From positions 1 to 64,000 of the forward strand of contig NW_004190396.2 of NCBI RefSeq assembly GCF_000224145.3: DNA of 64,000 bases, in the 5' to 3' direction. A program made the position numbers and the translations under genes. Source of the DNA: Ciona intestinalis. Lineage: Eukaryota > Chordata > Ascidiacea > Phlebobranchia > Cionidae. The notes under the pieces are model-generated. The model was given only the letters and a program-made list of their open reading frames with translations. It was not told where the DNA came from and did no database searches. This document shows positions 1-12,900 of this stretch, one piece after another (the stretch's first letter is position 1; every line of letters begins with the position of its first letter).

Positions 1-690
1 TGAGTAACATTAGGATGCTCTCGATATCGAAGGCTGCAGTTTCCGAGTTTTCATCTTTTTTCTTCCATTGATAATGGGGTGGGGGATAAGAACCTTCACT
101 TATGCAAATTAACTTTCGATTGTTGTCGCCCTCGTTAAAAGTCACCGAGTGTCGAGTGTTCTGATGATTGTTACATCATAATAATGGTAGTTATATATGA
201 GAATAATTGCTTATTTCATAATTATTCTGTTTGCAAGGATTTACAACGATTTTTGTGCTAATTTATTAACATTTAAAATTGATTATCAAAGAACTGGAAA
301 TTAGCAAAGTTTGGTAGAAAACCCAAACATAGTTGATTGTTCCTGGCAACTTACCTGTATGACAGGGTTGGCAAGGTAAGCGACTGTGATTTCATTAACG
401 ACCGAACCGTTCACCAAACTTTCATATTCACCAACTTCCGATAATTTCGTCAAGTTTAGCGACAATTCCTTCGAATCTAAAGTCGTCTCCACACCGACTG
501 AATTCGTGAAATTCCATGAAAAATCATCGTTTGCCGACAAAGTTGAAACGCCGGCGTTTATCGTGACGGGGTTCGTCGCCCCAACTTTTGACGACATTAC
601 CACAACTTCCGCATAAACGCAACCCGAGAATAAAATCAAATTCAAGCAAACTTTTAACCAATCCATTTTATCTAAACTAAAATTTTGCAA
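1..690 (-). CDS. Immunoglobulin-superfamily membrane/secreted protein, 5' part (partial)
   Basis: Two exons are visible; the rest lies beyond the left edge. Exon 1 is 355..690 and ends at a consensus donor (CAG|GTAAG); exon 2 is 1..160 after an acceptor at 161-163, and the phase agrees. The first Met (690) is followed eight codons later by a second (666). The second directly precedes a textbook signal peptide (MDWLKVCLNLILFSGCVYA), so 666 is the likelier start. Residues about 20-105 form an Ig-like beta domain lacking the usual cysteine pair. Exon 2 opens a second Ig domain with the first-cysteine and tryptophan pattern (LICISEG then YQWKKK). Several NxS/T sites suit an extracellular protein. 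This is probably a cell-adhesion or receptor-type Ig protein; the orthologue cannot be named from this part. It is divergent from ATXN7L3, 738 bp away. Confidence 0.7.
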
Positions 691-1427
691 AAAACCAACA
701 AATTATAAACATTGTAATTTTAAACTATAAAGTGACAAATAAAAGTTACTGTAAATATTTACAACTATAAATAGTTTTAAATATAAGTTAGCAAAACAAT
801 AATTGGTTAGAATGGTAATAAAACAAACAACTAATTAGCGCACCGCTTACAAACCAAAGCTTCCAAAATGTTGAAACAAAATATTGAATGGGCGTCGCCT
901 GCAACAAAGGTTTCGAAAAATCGATAGAAACAAATCAATAATAACAAAAACGACCATTCTAGGTAATTAAAATATTGCGTGATTGCAACAGTTAACATTA
1001 AACAAACACAACGACGAAAAACGCGTTCGCTGCAAAATTTACTGCTTTAGATTTAAAGAAAAACAAAAAGACAATCCCCTTTTTCTACGAACAAAGCAAA
1101 CCGATTGAACCGTAACAATTAACCTTTCTGACGTCATAGTGCACTTTCTTTACGAATAGAAAGGTTCTCTCGATTTGAGAATTTTGATTTCCTGTTGTAA
1201 TTAATTTTTGCGACCAATCAGGTTTTAGCAATTAACGAAAATAATTATTTCCTAAGCGAGGACCAAAAATTTCGTGGCCTGGGGTCGAATTTATTAAAAA
1301 AACAACATTTTTTACGTTTTAAGCAAAAATTTTAATTATTTTAAACTATATTTTGGTTTAAATAAATCTAAATAAAAAATATTTTGCAGCAAAAAGAATT
1401 TCGTGCAACAAATGTTTATTTAATGTA
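691..1427. promoter_or_regulatory. Shared head-to-head intergenic region
   Basis: This 737-bp AT-rich stretch lies between the start of the Ig-superfamily gene (-) and ATXN7L3 (+), so it must hold both promoters. One TGACGTCA octamer-like site is present (about 1129). I saw no TATA box that I would trust and no further coding sequence. Confidence 0.4.
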
Positions 1428-2593
1428 ATGGCAGATTTGCAAATGTATGCAGATCATTTTTTGAATGAAATCTTAAATGAAGCTGTATTAGGGGTTGCAT
1501 ATGAAGTAAATATTTAAACTTGTGGTAAAATATGAATATTTATTTCAATAAATATATTTTCAGGCTCACCGTTCCCTCACCAAAGGAACTTTGTTTATTG
1601 ATGACTCAGATGAAGGAGACGAGAAATATAAAATAACAATCGAAAAAGGGTTGGACATATTTGGACAACCTATATCTGGATCAAAAAAAACTGTAAAATA
1701 TATAATTTAACTTTTGTTGTTTAAGTAATAATAAGGATCGCAGTAACATCTAACATGTCTATGTTTTGCTTCAGGTTGAATGTCAATGCCCAAACTGCAA
1801 TCGCAACATGGCAGCCAGCAGGTTTGCCCCACACCTGGAGAAATGCATGGGTATGGGACGGAACTCAAGTAGGATTGCCTCGCAAAGAATCGCAAACAGC
1901 GGGTAATTATTGTTGTGACAGGTTGTTAATATTGTATGTGTCCTTGGGCAAAACACTTAACCACGATTGCTCCAACTCAGTGGTCACTTATGTGTTATCT
2001 TAATTGTAAGCCACGCAGAAAACAATCACCCACAAAGTTACATACGTGGTAACTTGTAAGCTGGCACAAGATGTATGCTTATTAACACAAAATACATACC
2101 CTACATTAATAAGTTACATTCGTTCACACCAATTATTATTTACAGAAAGTTTTCATCGACGATAAACGACAGCGTTGGAGCTGATGAAGAGCTCGACGAC
2201 GACAATGATGTCGATTGGTTCGCTTGCGAAGCGAACCAGCCAACCAAGAAGTCAAAGAAACGCAAAGCTGAGCGGGGTAACGGCTCGCCACGGACCTCAA
2301 AATCTATTTTATCAAAATCTCGTTCCACGGTCACGACCCAGTCGTGCGTGGCCGGCCAATCAAAAGCATTCGTTGATCAGAATGACAACATTGACGTTGT
2401 ACACGACACACGTAGCGATAATATTAACCACACGGTGACTTTATGGGAGAAACACATCAACGCCACATTGACGGGGAACGATGGCGGAAAGTCACCCGCA
2501 ATGCATGCTGGGAATGTTATTATTAAGAAAAAGAAATCAAAACATAATCCATCGAAAAAAAGTAAAAGACGACAAATCGTGGATTTGCCGTAA
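1428..2593 (+). CDS. ATXN7L3: SAGA deubiquitinase-module subunit, ataxin-7-like 3 (Sgf11)
   Basis: Exons are 1428..1505, 1564..1692, 1775..1902 and 2146..2593; phases close and give about 260 aa. The N-terminal helix ([22 protein letters not shown]) resembles the Sgf11/ATXN7L3 helix that packs on the USP22/Ubp8 module. Exon 3 carries the Sgf11-type zinc finger, with C-x2-C and H-x3-C in [20 protein letters not shown], followed by the family signature [15 protein letters not shown] (here SQRIA). In this family the finger contacts the nucleosome acidic patch while the enzyme removes ubiquitin from H2B. The tail is acidic then lysine/arginine-rich and ends in a basic nuclear-localisation-like stretch. 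Intron 3 contains a SINE. The identification is strong from exon 3 alone. Confidence 0.93.
1919..2078 (+). repeat. tRNA-type SINE copy (family A) in ATXN7L3 intron 3
   Basis: This matches the recurrent element described in full at 52808..53045: the blocks TCCTTGGGCAAAACACTTAA, CAGTGGTCACT and ACATACGTGGTAACTTGTAAG occur in the same order. Confidence 0.75.
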
Positions 2594-3281
2594 ATGTTTC
2601 CTTTGTTATCGTTGCTTTGCTATGCAAATGATTCATAGCTCCAGTGTTTTCTGTTTAACATAAAATGAAATTGTTCTTCTGCCATGAAGCATCTATTCCT
2701 TTGTTATATTTACTTTTTTATTTTCCGTTTTGCAACACTGTACTTCACAAATGTTGGTACTTAATGCTGACACCAAGTGGGCATTTTCTGTTGACACCAC
2801 ATTCATTGTGAATTGTGATGTCATAATAAACTATTTATTATACACCAGCGATTATTGTCTTAAATTATTTTAAACTTTAAAAATTGAATCTTAAAGTACA
2901 ATCAGACGTATTCAAATTTCCAAACTCTGAAACTGGGCTTTATATATTCTATGTGGGTGAGGATGCCATGGGACCTAAATAAGTGACCCATTTATCCTCG
3001 CATGGCGGGTATCACGGGTGTTCTGTTGTGCCCGCTTACAAGTTACCACATATGTAACTTATTTATCCTCACGTTGTGGGGCAACGACATTCGTTATAAC
3101 ACGTACACCTCCTGTCTGCTGAGTTCTGCATGACTGACAATTTACTCAACTTATTAGTAACCACTGCGTTCCAACAATAGCCAGTGGTTTCTTTTGCGGC
3201 CTAACGCTCTAAAACAGGAATGTTCTAGTGTACCTATAGGAAAACATCAAACAATATTTGTTGTTTTTATTTTATTAACAT
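2594..3281. other. Convergent intergenic region with a SINE fragment
   Basis: It lies between the ATXN7L3 stop and the RPL23A stop, two converging genes. A family A SINE tail in reverse orientation occupies about 2990..3130 (ACGGGTGTTCTGTT and AGTTACCACATATGTAACTT). AT-rich DNA with AATAAA-like strings fills the rest. No coding sequence seen. Confidence 0.5.
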
Positions 3282-5713
<2,432 letters not shown>

Positions 5714-6166
5714 CTTGTTTTCATGAAAAGATTTCGTCAGCGTGGATTGCTCACACCTGCCTCTGGTGGTGCGTATTTATGGTACCCGCATCTAACACAG
5801 ACATCGTATAAACCTTTACTGCGCTATCTATGTGAGACCCCAGTTAAAAATACCTTACAAAATATAACCCCCTACCCTGCACATATTTTTACTCTTATAC
5901 TTTGTATAATGTCACTTTAGTAGGAACGACGGTAGTTGTATCCTAACTAAATATAACATTGGATTTGATAAACATCAAATTTCCTTGTTCCATCAGTTAA
6001 AACATTCAAAATATCCTGGTCACTGCAGTATAGCATGAACATCCTAACTAATGAAAAAGAAACACAATATTTAAAATATATTCAAAAAAATTTATTTCGC
6101 AATAAATATGAATTGGCCCAAACATAACTTATAAATATTCATTTGTTTTAATAAATTGTTCGTAAA
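5714..6166. other. Intergenic region upstream of RPL23A
   Basis: AT-rich spacer between the RPL23A start and the COX7A2L-like stop. It must hold the RPL23A promoter. Pyrimidine-rich stretches lie next to the RPL23A ATG (in 5640-5710 on the plus strand, within the gene's first intron, and just upstream), but no clear regulatory site is recognised. Confidence 0.35.
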
Positions 6167-7061
6167 TTACTTCTTGAACTCAAGGAACCACTTCACGTTA
6201 TACAAGAAACACAACAAAGTAACGACCGTGACCATCGGTATCAAAATGTTGTCGTATTTCCCCGACATATGGACTGGTAGTTTGTGTTCGATCAATTGTT
6301 TCTGTAACAATGGTAGAAGATTGTAAGTTTTAACGCTTTAAATAAGGTTGCAAAGATTAATATAATTAAAACAATGAAGAGAAGGAAATTAGTGGCAAAG
6401 TGACAGTTGCTAAACACAACATGATTAAAACTACTTAAGCAAAATAAAAGCAACAATTATACAAACCAAATGAAACTCTTGCAGTTCATGAAGTCGCGGG
6501 AAATGAACTTTTAATTCTTCCCTCGAAGAAATGGCAACTCCGGCATAATCTAAATAGAAATATTATATCATTATTACTTCATGTTGCTAAGTACCATGGC
6601 TCCGAGGGGGTGCCAGGTTTAAGGCTCATTGCTGCCACTATTGTGGGCAGTTGCAATGATAATCAAGTCTCATTAATTCAGCAGATAAAAAAATATTAAT
6701 AATTTGACGACAGAAATATTTAGAAACAACAATGACACATACCCCCGGAGCTTTGAGCACCGCCAACTTTAGCTGATTGTGTGTTCGCGTTGGCGTGAAA
6801 TATCGTGCTTTCTTTCACCGGCTTTGTGCTCTGTAAAAGAAAGTTGAATTTAATCATAGGCACCAAACCTGGGGTGGCAGGGTGGGCAGGCCAACCCTGA
6901 AATTTTCAACACTGCATTAATCAGTAAACATTACAACCAATAAGTTAGATTTGTTTCACAGGATTGTGTGTCCAAGTATCTCTGCCTCCCCTGTGTTAAC
7001 CCACAATACCACCCACCTTGGCTGCGTTGACCAACTGTTGCAATCTTGGTATCAACCTCAT
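6167..7061 (-). CDS. COX7A2L: COX7A-family respiratory-chain protein, COX7A2L/SCAF1-like
   Basis: Four exons, 7017..7061, 6743..6830, 6467..6549 and 6167..6301, join in phase to about 116 aa (human COX7A2L 114 aa). The N terminus (MRLIPRLQQLVNAAK) looks like a mitochondrial presequence. The middle has DYAG, as in COX7A2L. The C-terminal exon has the COX7A pattern: a loop ending in LPVHMSGKYDNILIP, one membrane helix (MVTVVTLLCFLYNV) and a charged end. COX7A subunits sit on complex IV; COX7A2L also bridges complexes III and IV. The long linker between presequence and COX7A domain favours COX7A2L over COX7A1/2, but a search should confirm it. Intron 1 is filled by a MITE copy. Confidence 0.72.
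6861..7012 (+). mobile_element. MITE copy (family C, GGCACCAAACCTG end)
   Basis: Shares GGCACCAAACCTGGGGTGGC, CTGCATTAATCAGTAAACAT and CTCTGCCTCCCCTGTGTT with copies at 17236, 23362, 31305 and 55925. It lies in intron 1 of the COX7A2L-like gene. Confidence 0.7.
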
Positions 7062-7172
7062 GTTTACCTAACCAACCAACTACAAGTAAAATACAAACAT
7101 TATGATATTCACAGAAATTTAACTTAAAAATTTCAAAGCAAAATATTAAATAAAAAAGCGTCAAAATATTGC

Positions 7173-8990
7173 TTAGTCCTTGTTGTTTTGTGATGACGCG
7201 GCAGTTTGTTGTCCATGGCGTTTCGGGTGAGTATCGTCGGAACTTACAGGGCGTGGCACGATTGTTGCGTCACAAACGAACCCAATGTCACGAACAATAT
7301 GATTGTTATCCATTATGACATCATCATTACAAACATGACTTGTATCGGTTTGGGGGATTTCCTCAACTTGGCACGGGCGGTGGGAATTTGTCGGGAAAAT
7401 ATCGGAGAAGTCGCCGGTGGCGTGGAGGTCGTGTTCAGGGGCCTGGGAGTTGGAACGTGGGAGGGGGTGTGTCGGGGGTTGGGGGCGTGTATGGGGGCTT
7501 TGCGGGGGGTGGGTGGGTTCACTTGGGTAAGGTAAGTTGGTGGGTTCAGCAGGGTAAGGTGGGGGGTTGTGGGCAAATGGGGGTTGGTTGGGTGTGGGGT
7601 GGTCAGTATCATCAGGGAGGTCGTTTAACGGTGTTCGAGGGGTGCGTCGTCTTACCCCAGGTGGCGGGGTGGGTTGAGAAGCAGCAGGTACGGGTTCTTG
7701 AGGGGTCCTGGGGTTAGGGGGGGCATCATGATTTGATCGGAGTCCAATCGAAGACATTATGCTCCGTAACATCCCTGGTTCGTTATTATTGGTTGGTCGT
7801 CTTTCATTCAATAACTCCTGAATCGCATGCAGTTGATGTCTGTTGTAGTTATCAAGCATTTGTTGCATGTGTTGTTGTTGTTGTTGTTGTTGTGGGGCGA
7901 TCTGGAATCCCGACCAGAACGGAAGGTTCAACGTCCATGAATACCCAAAGCAGACGGTTAAGAACATGAGCACGGTGAGCATGCAGATGATGATGAAGAC
8001 GAACGCAGGGATCCAAAGTTGAAGGGGAAGTTGGGAAAACATGTTTTTGAAAGTTAGACTGAAACTTGTTCCGATGTGGGTTAGAGGCTCGAGTAGAAAC
8101 CGGGTCATTGTTACAGCGATGATTTTTGTGGGGGGAACTTTGACGAAGGGGGAGATTATAAAGTTTTCATGGTATTGAGTGCATGGGTGTTTCGCTGTGC
8201 TAAACATGTCACGAAATGTTTGCGTGAAAGCTTCTACAGTTGTAAGTTTGCGCATGGATTGTTGGCAACTTTCGGGGATCTTGGAAGATTCACTTTTGTG
8301 TTCGGCTAACGTTACCTGGTACTCATGTATGTACGTCATTATGAAACTTTGGATTAATAAAAGAACCAGCAGTCGTTTAAACTGAGTTGCCCACGATATC
8401 AGGCTCACAAACTGGAGTGTTAAAGTTGCAACAATCAACAACAACAAAACGCAACACTTTATCGCGTCGTCAATTGAAAGATGAAAATATTCCTCAAACT
8501 TCAATTCCCAACTTTGATCGTCAGCGTGTCCAGTGGAAATTGTTTTGAACGAATTCTCAAATACTTTCATTACATGTGGAATTGGAATGTCGTTTTTATC
8601 TTCAACATAATTCGACAAAACTTCCCAATCGTTTCCGTTTAATTCAACCAATATTTTATAATGTGTTTGTGCAGGTGGTATCCCGACGTTACTTAGTTGT
8701 GATAGATAAAACCTCATGATGCGTCTCATGAAAATATGATCATAAGTTTTCATATCACCATCTCCATTCACGGTCGTGGTACAATCACTGCAGTTACATT
8801 TCTTTAATATTTCATTCTCATCCAAACACTTCTCGCAAACCACCTCGGATTTGGGGTTCTTTTTCGCGACCGTTTGTTCCCCAAACATATCATGGGGGTC
8901 GCGCCAATCGTCGTGTGACGTGTGCCAATCGTCATCTGTCGCCGCCACAACCACGGACGCAACAAGTATGATGTGTATAATATATTTCAT
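7173..8990 (-). CDS. CLCC1: Chloride channel CLIC-like 1, ER/SR anion channel
   Basis: A single uninterrupted 605-codon frame (human about 551 aa). It has a cleavable signal peptide (MKYIIHIILVASVVVAA), then the acidic HDDW..DPHDMF segment typical of CLCC1 and a luminal cysteine cluster. A long luminal domain and several membrane segments follow (about 177-200, 205-222 and 320-345). The cytosolic tail has Q7, then a long proline-rich stretch (about residues 420-545). CLCC1 is an ER protein linked to Cl- flux and Ca2+ homeostasis. Absence of introns is unusual beside intron-rich neighbours and might reflect retroposition or intron loss. The C-rich proline-coding block makes the plus strand G-rich at about 7430-7720. 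The start is fixed by the signal peptide. Confidence 0.9.
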   Translation of the reverse strand: MKYIIHIILVASVVVAATDDDWHTSHDDWRDPHDMFGEQTVAKKNPKSEVVCEKCLDENEILKKCNCSDCTTTVNGDGDMKTYDHIFMRRIMRFYLSQLSNVGIPPAQTHYKILVELNGNDWEVLSNYVEDKNDIPIPHVMKVFENSFKTISTGHADDQSWELKFEEYFHLSIDDAIKCCVLLLLIVATLTLQFVSLISWATQFKRLLVLLLIQSFIMTYIHEYQVTLAEHKSESSKIPESCQQSMRKLTTVEAFTQTFRDMFSTAKHPCTQYHENFIISPFVKVPPTKIIAVTMTRFLLEPLTHIGTSFSLTFKNMFSQLPLQLWIPAFVFIIICMLTVLMFLTVCFGYSWTLNLPFWSGFQIAPQQQQQQQHMQQMLDNYNRHQLHAIQELLNERRPTNNNEPGMLRSIMSSIGLRSNHDAPPNPRTPQEPVPAASQPTPPPGVRRRTPRTPLNDLPDDTDHPTPNQPPFAHNPPPYPAEPTNLPYPSEPTHPPQSPHTRPQPPTHPLPRSNSQAPEHDLHATGDFSDIFPTNSHRPCQVEEIPQTDTSHVCNDDVIMDNNHIVRDIGFVCDATIVPRPVSSDDTHPKRHGQQTAASSQNNKD

Positions 8991-9076
8991 ACCTTAATAT
9001 TATATATTACCACTATAATCCTATCAAAACAACGATTGCGATATAATGATGTCGCCAGTTATATTTCATAGCTTAA

Positions 9077-9293
9077 GGTGCTAATGAAGAATCCCCCCCC
9101 CCACTTTATTTGCTAACCCCTAACACACGGACAACTCTAAATACCACAATACAGCACATACACGCGAACATCTGTGTATGTGCTCTATATAACATGATGT
9201 TCGCGTGTACATGCTGTATTGTGGTATTTATAGTTTTCCCCCCTAGCACACCAGCCTATCTGCTCTGTACCGGAGAATTCTTCACCAGTGTCC
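9077..9293. mobile_element. MITE (family D) enclosing a long hairpin
   Basis: The outer ends are inverted: GGTGCTAATGAAGAATCC on the left and GGAGAATTCTTCACCAGTGTCC read in reverse on the right. Related copies are at 21105, 32685 and 60255. Inside, 9139..9229 is a separate near-perfect inverted repeat with arms of 34 bp. Confidence 0.65.
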
Positions 9294-9992
9294 TGCTGTT
9301 AACCAACTTTAATTAATATCATTTTTAGTGTTTTCTTCATTTACCACAATCTTACACTAAGTACACCGACCGCGCGAAGTAATTGATACGAACAGGTAGT
9401 TCAATGACGTCACAATACTTTAGTTCCCCATGATTGATATTCATAGAAAGCATTGTGACGTCATAATAGAAGGCAACACGGTTCCCAACATTTCAGGTTC
9501 AAATTTAAACAAATTAATTAAAGTGAATGAACAACGAAAATAAGCAATTAAATTATTTTATTTATTCTTTTTACGAGAAATATAAATGATCGGATTTGAC
9601 CTAACGTGACCTTTGTGTTGTTTGTTCACAATCGACTAAACAAACACAAGCGCGATGCGAGCGCTGTCTCTAAGCAACCTTACAAGCTATAACACAAAGG
9701 AGTATTGTGACGTCGATTCGCGGGAGGTTCTACCTTCGATTCTTCGTCACAAACGATTCTTTACTTTCAGAACCAGCAACAGATTTGTCATTCCGGCAGG
9801 TAGCTTTTAAACTAATTAAACGTAACAATAGTCATTATTAATTAACAATTAAACGTTGTAAATAAACAAGAGATATATTTTGAGGTTTAGAATCAGAAAT
9901 TATGTTAAGGGTTCGTTGTGTTTATTTATAATGAAAAGTTTTAACAATGATTATTCCAGAGGTCGAAATCTACCCCTTGCCCGTCGGGTGGT
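9294..9992. promoter_or_regulatory. Upstream region and possible leader exon of the LRR gene
   Basis: It contains two TGACGTCA sites (about 9403 and 9451) and other CRE-like variants. A possible non-coding first exon ends at GGCAG|GTAGC (about 9800), and an acceptor TTATTCCAG at about 9959 precedes the coding ATG at 9993. AT-rich; no other coding sequence seen. Confidence 0.35.
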
Positions 9993-12900
9993 ATGTCACG
10001 TGCCGCCAGCTCACGTGGTCGTGGGAAGAAAGAGGGCCCACCCCCCAGAGTTGGACCCGGAAGTACATACGCTGCACTTCCCAAGAATGTATTACGTCAT
10101 ATGAAACGTCATTCTAATAAACTGACCGTGGAACTGGACACTGTTAACATAAAGGTACGTATGACGTCACGATGACGTAGTATCAATATGACGTCGCGAT
10201 GACGCGGTATTAACTATGACGTCACAGGTGCTTCCTGAAGAGATTTACGCGAATGAAGAAGTCGCCATGATGACGTCAGTGTTGCACGCCCAAAACAACA
10301 AAATCAAGAAAATCCCTCGAAGTATTTCAGCGTTGCAAAGTTTGTACGAAGTTGATATGAGGAATAATGTTATCGGTGAGTTTAACCATTCACTCAGTTA
10401 TATATACGTGGTAACTCGTGGAAGCGGCTGTCGTCACCGCCCATGAACAAGTTAAATTCTTTCATTCTATTTTTAACAATACCTTTTAACAGGGGCGCTC
10501 CCAGCTTCTGTTGCGAAACTTAAGAAATTATCTTCACTGAACGTTTCCGACAACCGGTTGAAAGCACTTCCCAAAACAATTCATAAAGCGTCCGGGTTGG
10601 AGACTTGTGACGTATCAAACAACAAGATTAAAAAGCTGCCAAAAAATATCGGACAGTCAAACATGACGTCATTGGATGTTTCGCAAAACTCGATCAAGAT
10701 TTTGCCCAAGTCGATTTACAGATTACCACGGTCGCTAGATGTCTCTGGTAATCAGATCGAGGTGCTTCCCCCAATCGTCATCACAAAGAAAAGCAAGGGG
10801 AACATTTCTCAAATAAATTTATCCGACAACAAACTATCGAAACTCCCCGAAGATATTGATAAACTACAACGGCTTACGCATATCAATGTTTCGGGGAATC
10901 ATCTCCAATCTTTACCAACAGGTATGTTATATGTTATTAAATGAATGTAACTTATTTATAGGAGGTTAAGAGCAACGACAGTTATGACACGGGTGTTCTG
11001 TTTGTGGGTGATGGTGTTTTCTGTATGGCTGATAATTTGGACAACCCATTAGCGACCACTGGGTTGGATTTGATATCACCACCCCATATGCATAACCCTC
11101 CTACCTTCAGCCATTGGATCGCTCAAGTACCTTCACCACCTCGATGCGTCATCAAACAACATTAAGGTTTTCCCACAATCGGTTTATTCGCTCGGATTCT
11201 CGCTGACGTCATTGAACTTGACGAACAACAGGTACGCCATACATACGTCACAAACCATATCATGACGTCATACTTGTATCGTGCGTTTAGCAGCCACGCA
11301 AAATATTCCTTAATTTGCATGTCAAATACGGAACAATTTTCCTCAAGTATTTTCGCTCGTAGCGTGTTTTAACGACTGTAGTTTTGCTGCTAATTCTCTT
11401 CGTTGTTTTAATTAAACTTCGCTATCGTATTCGAAGCAAACAAGTAAATGTTATCATAGTTTGGAGTCAATACCCGATGGTATTGGATCTTTGAAACGAC
11501 TTCGCGTCTTCATGTTGTCGTTCAACAAGTTACAAACATTACCCAACGATATGAATGGACTTGTATCCCTTCAACAACTACATGTGTCTAACAACAACCT
11601 CACTAACTTGTCGCCGTTGATTGGTAAGTTTGGTACAACAGCTGAATGGGGTTAACACGGAGTTTGCAAAACACATACCACCATTACACACCACCAACTA
11701 ATACACCCCCCCCTCAGGTCTCCTCCACCTCGAAACACTCGACGCCTCCAACAACAAGATAACATCCCTGCCCACCGAGATGCACACCTTAAGGTTGGTA
11801 ACAATCTACAATATGACGTCACATATACCCCTACACTATGACGTCACATACCCCATTATTACAGATGGTTGTTCATTCTAAATCTCGCAAACAACCAACT
11901 CACCTCTCTACCACCATCTATCGGCCACATAAAAGCGTTAAAACAGCTTTACCTCCGAAACAACCGCTTGGAGTCGCTCCCGAGCACCCTTGGTGAGCAA
12001 CAGCTCCTCCAAGTGGTGGACGCCTCGGATAACGAACTCACCAACCTCCCTGATGATCTGAGGAAGTGGCGGACCTTGGAACAACTCATACTAGCTAGGA
12101 ACCAACTCTCGCAGGTGAATCCTCGCATGGCGTGACACCTATGGAACATTATTGGTGATTATTCCATCACAGATCCCGAAGTCGATCAAGTATCTTGGTA
12201 TGTTGGATAAGTTTGACGTCAGCGACAACAACTTCGTGACGTCACCGCTACCGGACGCGGCTTCTAAAGTACTCCGGGAACTGAGGTTGGCCGGAAACCC
12301 ATGGCGTCTTCCTCCGCTAGGTGGCGATGATAACCGGAGCTTAATCACGCGGATATACAAGTTGGTTGTGACGTCATAATGTATGTATTCATCTAACCAT
12401 TGTTTCGTCACAGGGAGCTCAATGGTATTGTGACGTCATTGGACCTATCGCGCGTCGAGTTGGAAGAATTTCCGCTTTCGATTTGTAATTGTCGAAACCT
12501 CCGTGAATTGAAGCTTGCTGGGAACTCCATTAAATGTGAGGATGTTGTTTAATAATGGGGAGTATTGATGGGTGTTGTTGATGTGCTAATCTGGGTAATG
12601 GTTTGGCTGAAGCATTAAAAGTACGTTGTGTCTGGTCGACCCTGGAACCATTATGTGTCCTTGGGCGAGACACTTAACGATATTTGCCCAGTGGTCACTA
12701 ATGAGTTGTAGCACCCTGGGTAATTCGGTCTCCTCGTTGCATGCTGGTCCCATCCATGTGGAACAACCACACCACAATAACACACCCCCCCACACAGCGA
12801 TCCCGGGAAACATTGGTAGATTGAGGTTGCTCGAAATATTGGATGTTTCAAACAATCAAGTTGCTAGGATTCCCGAACAAATAGGAATCCTCACCCACCT

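Noticed and set aside
7206-7717. Plus-strand Gly/Val-rich open frames opposite CLCC1
   Set aside because: Shadow of the proline-rich CLCC1 coding strand.
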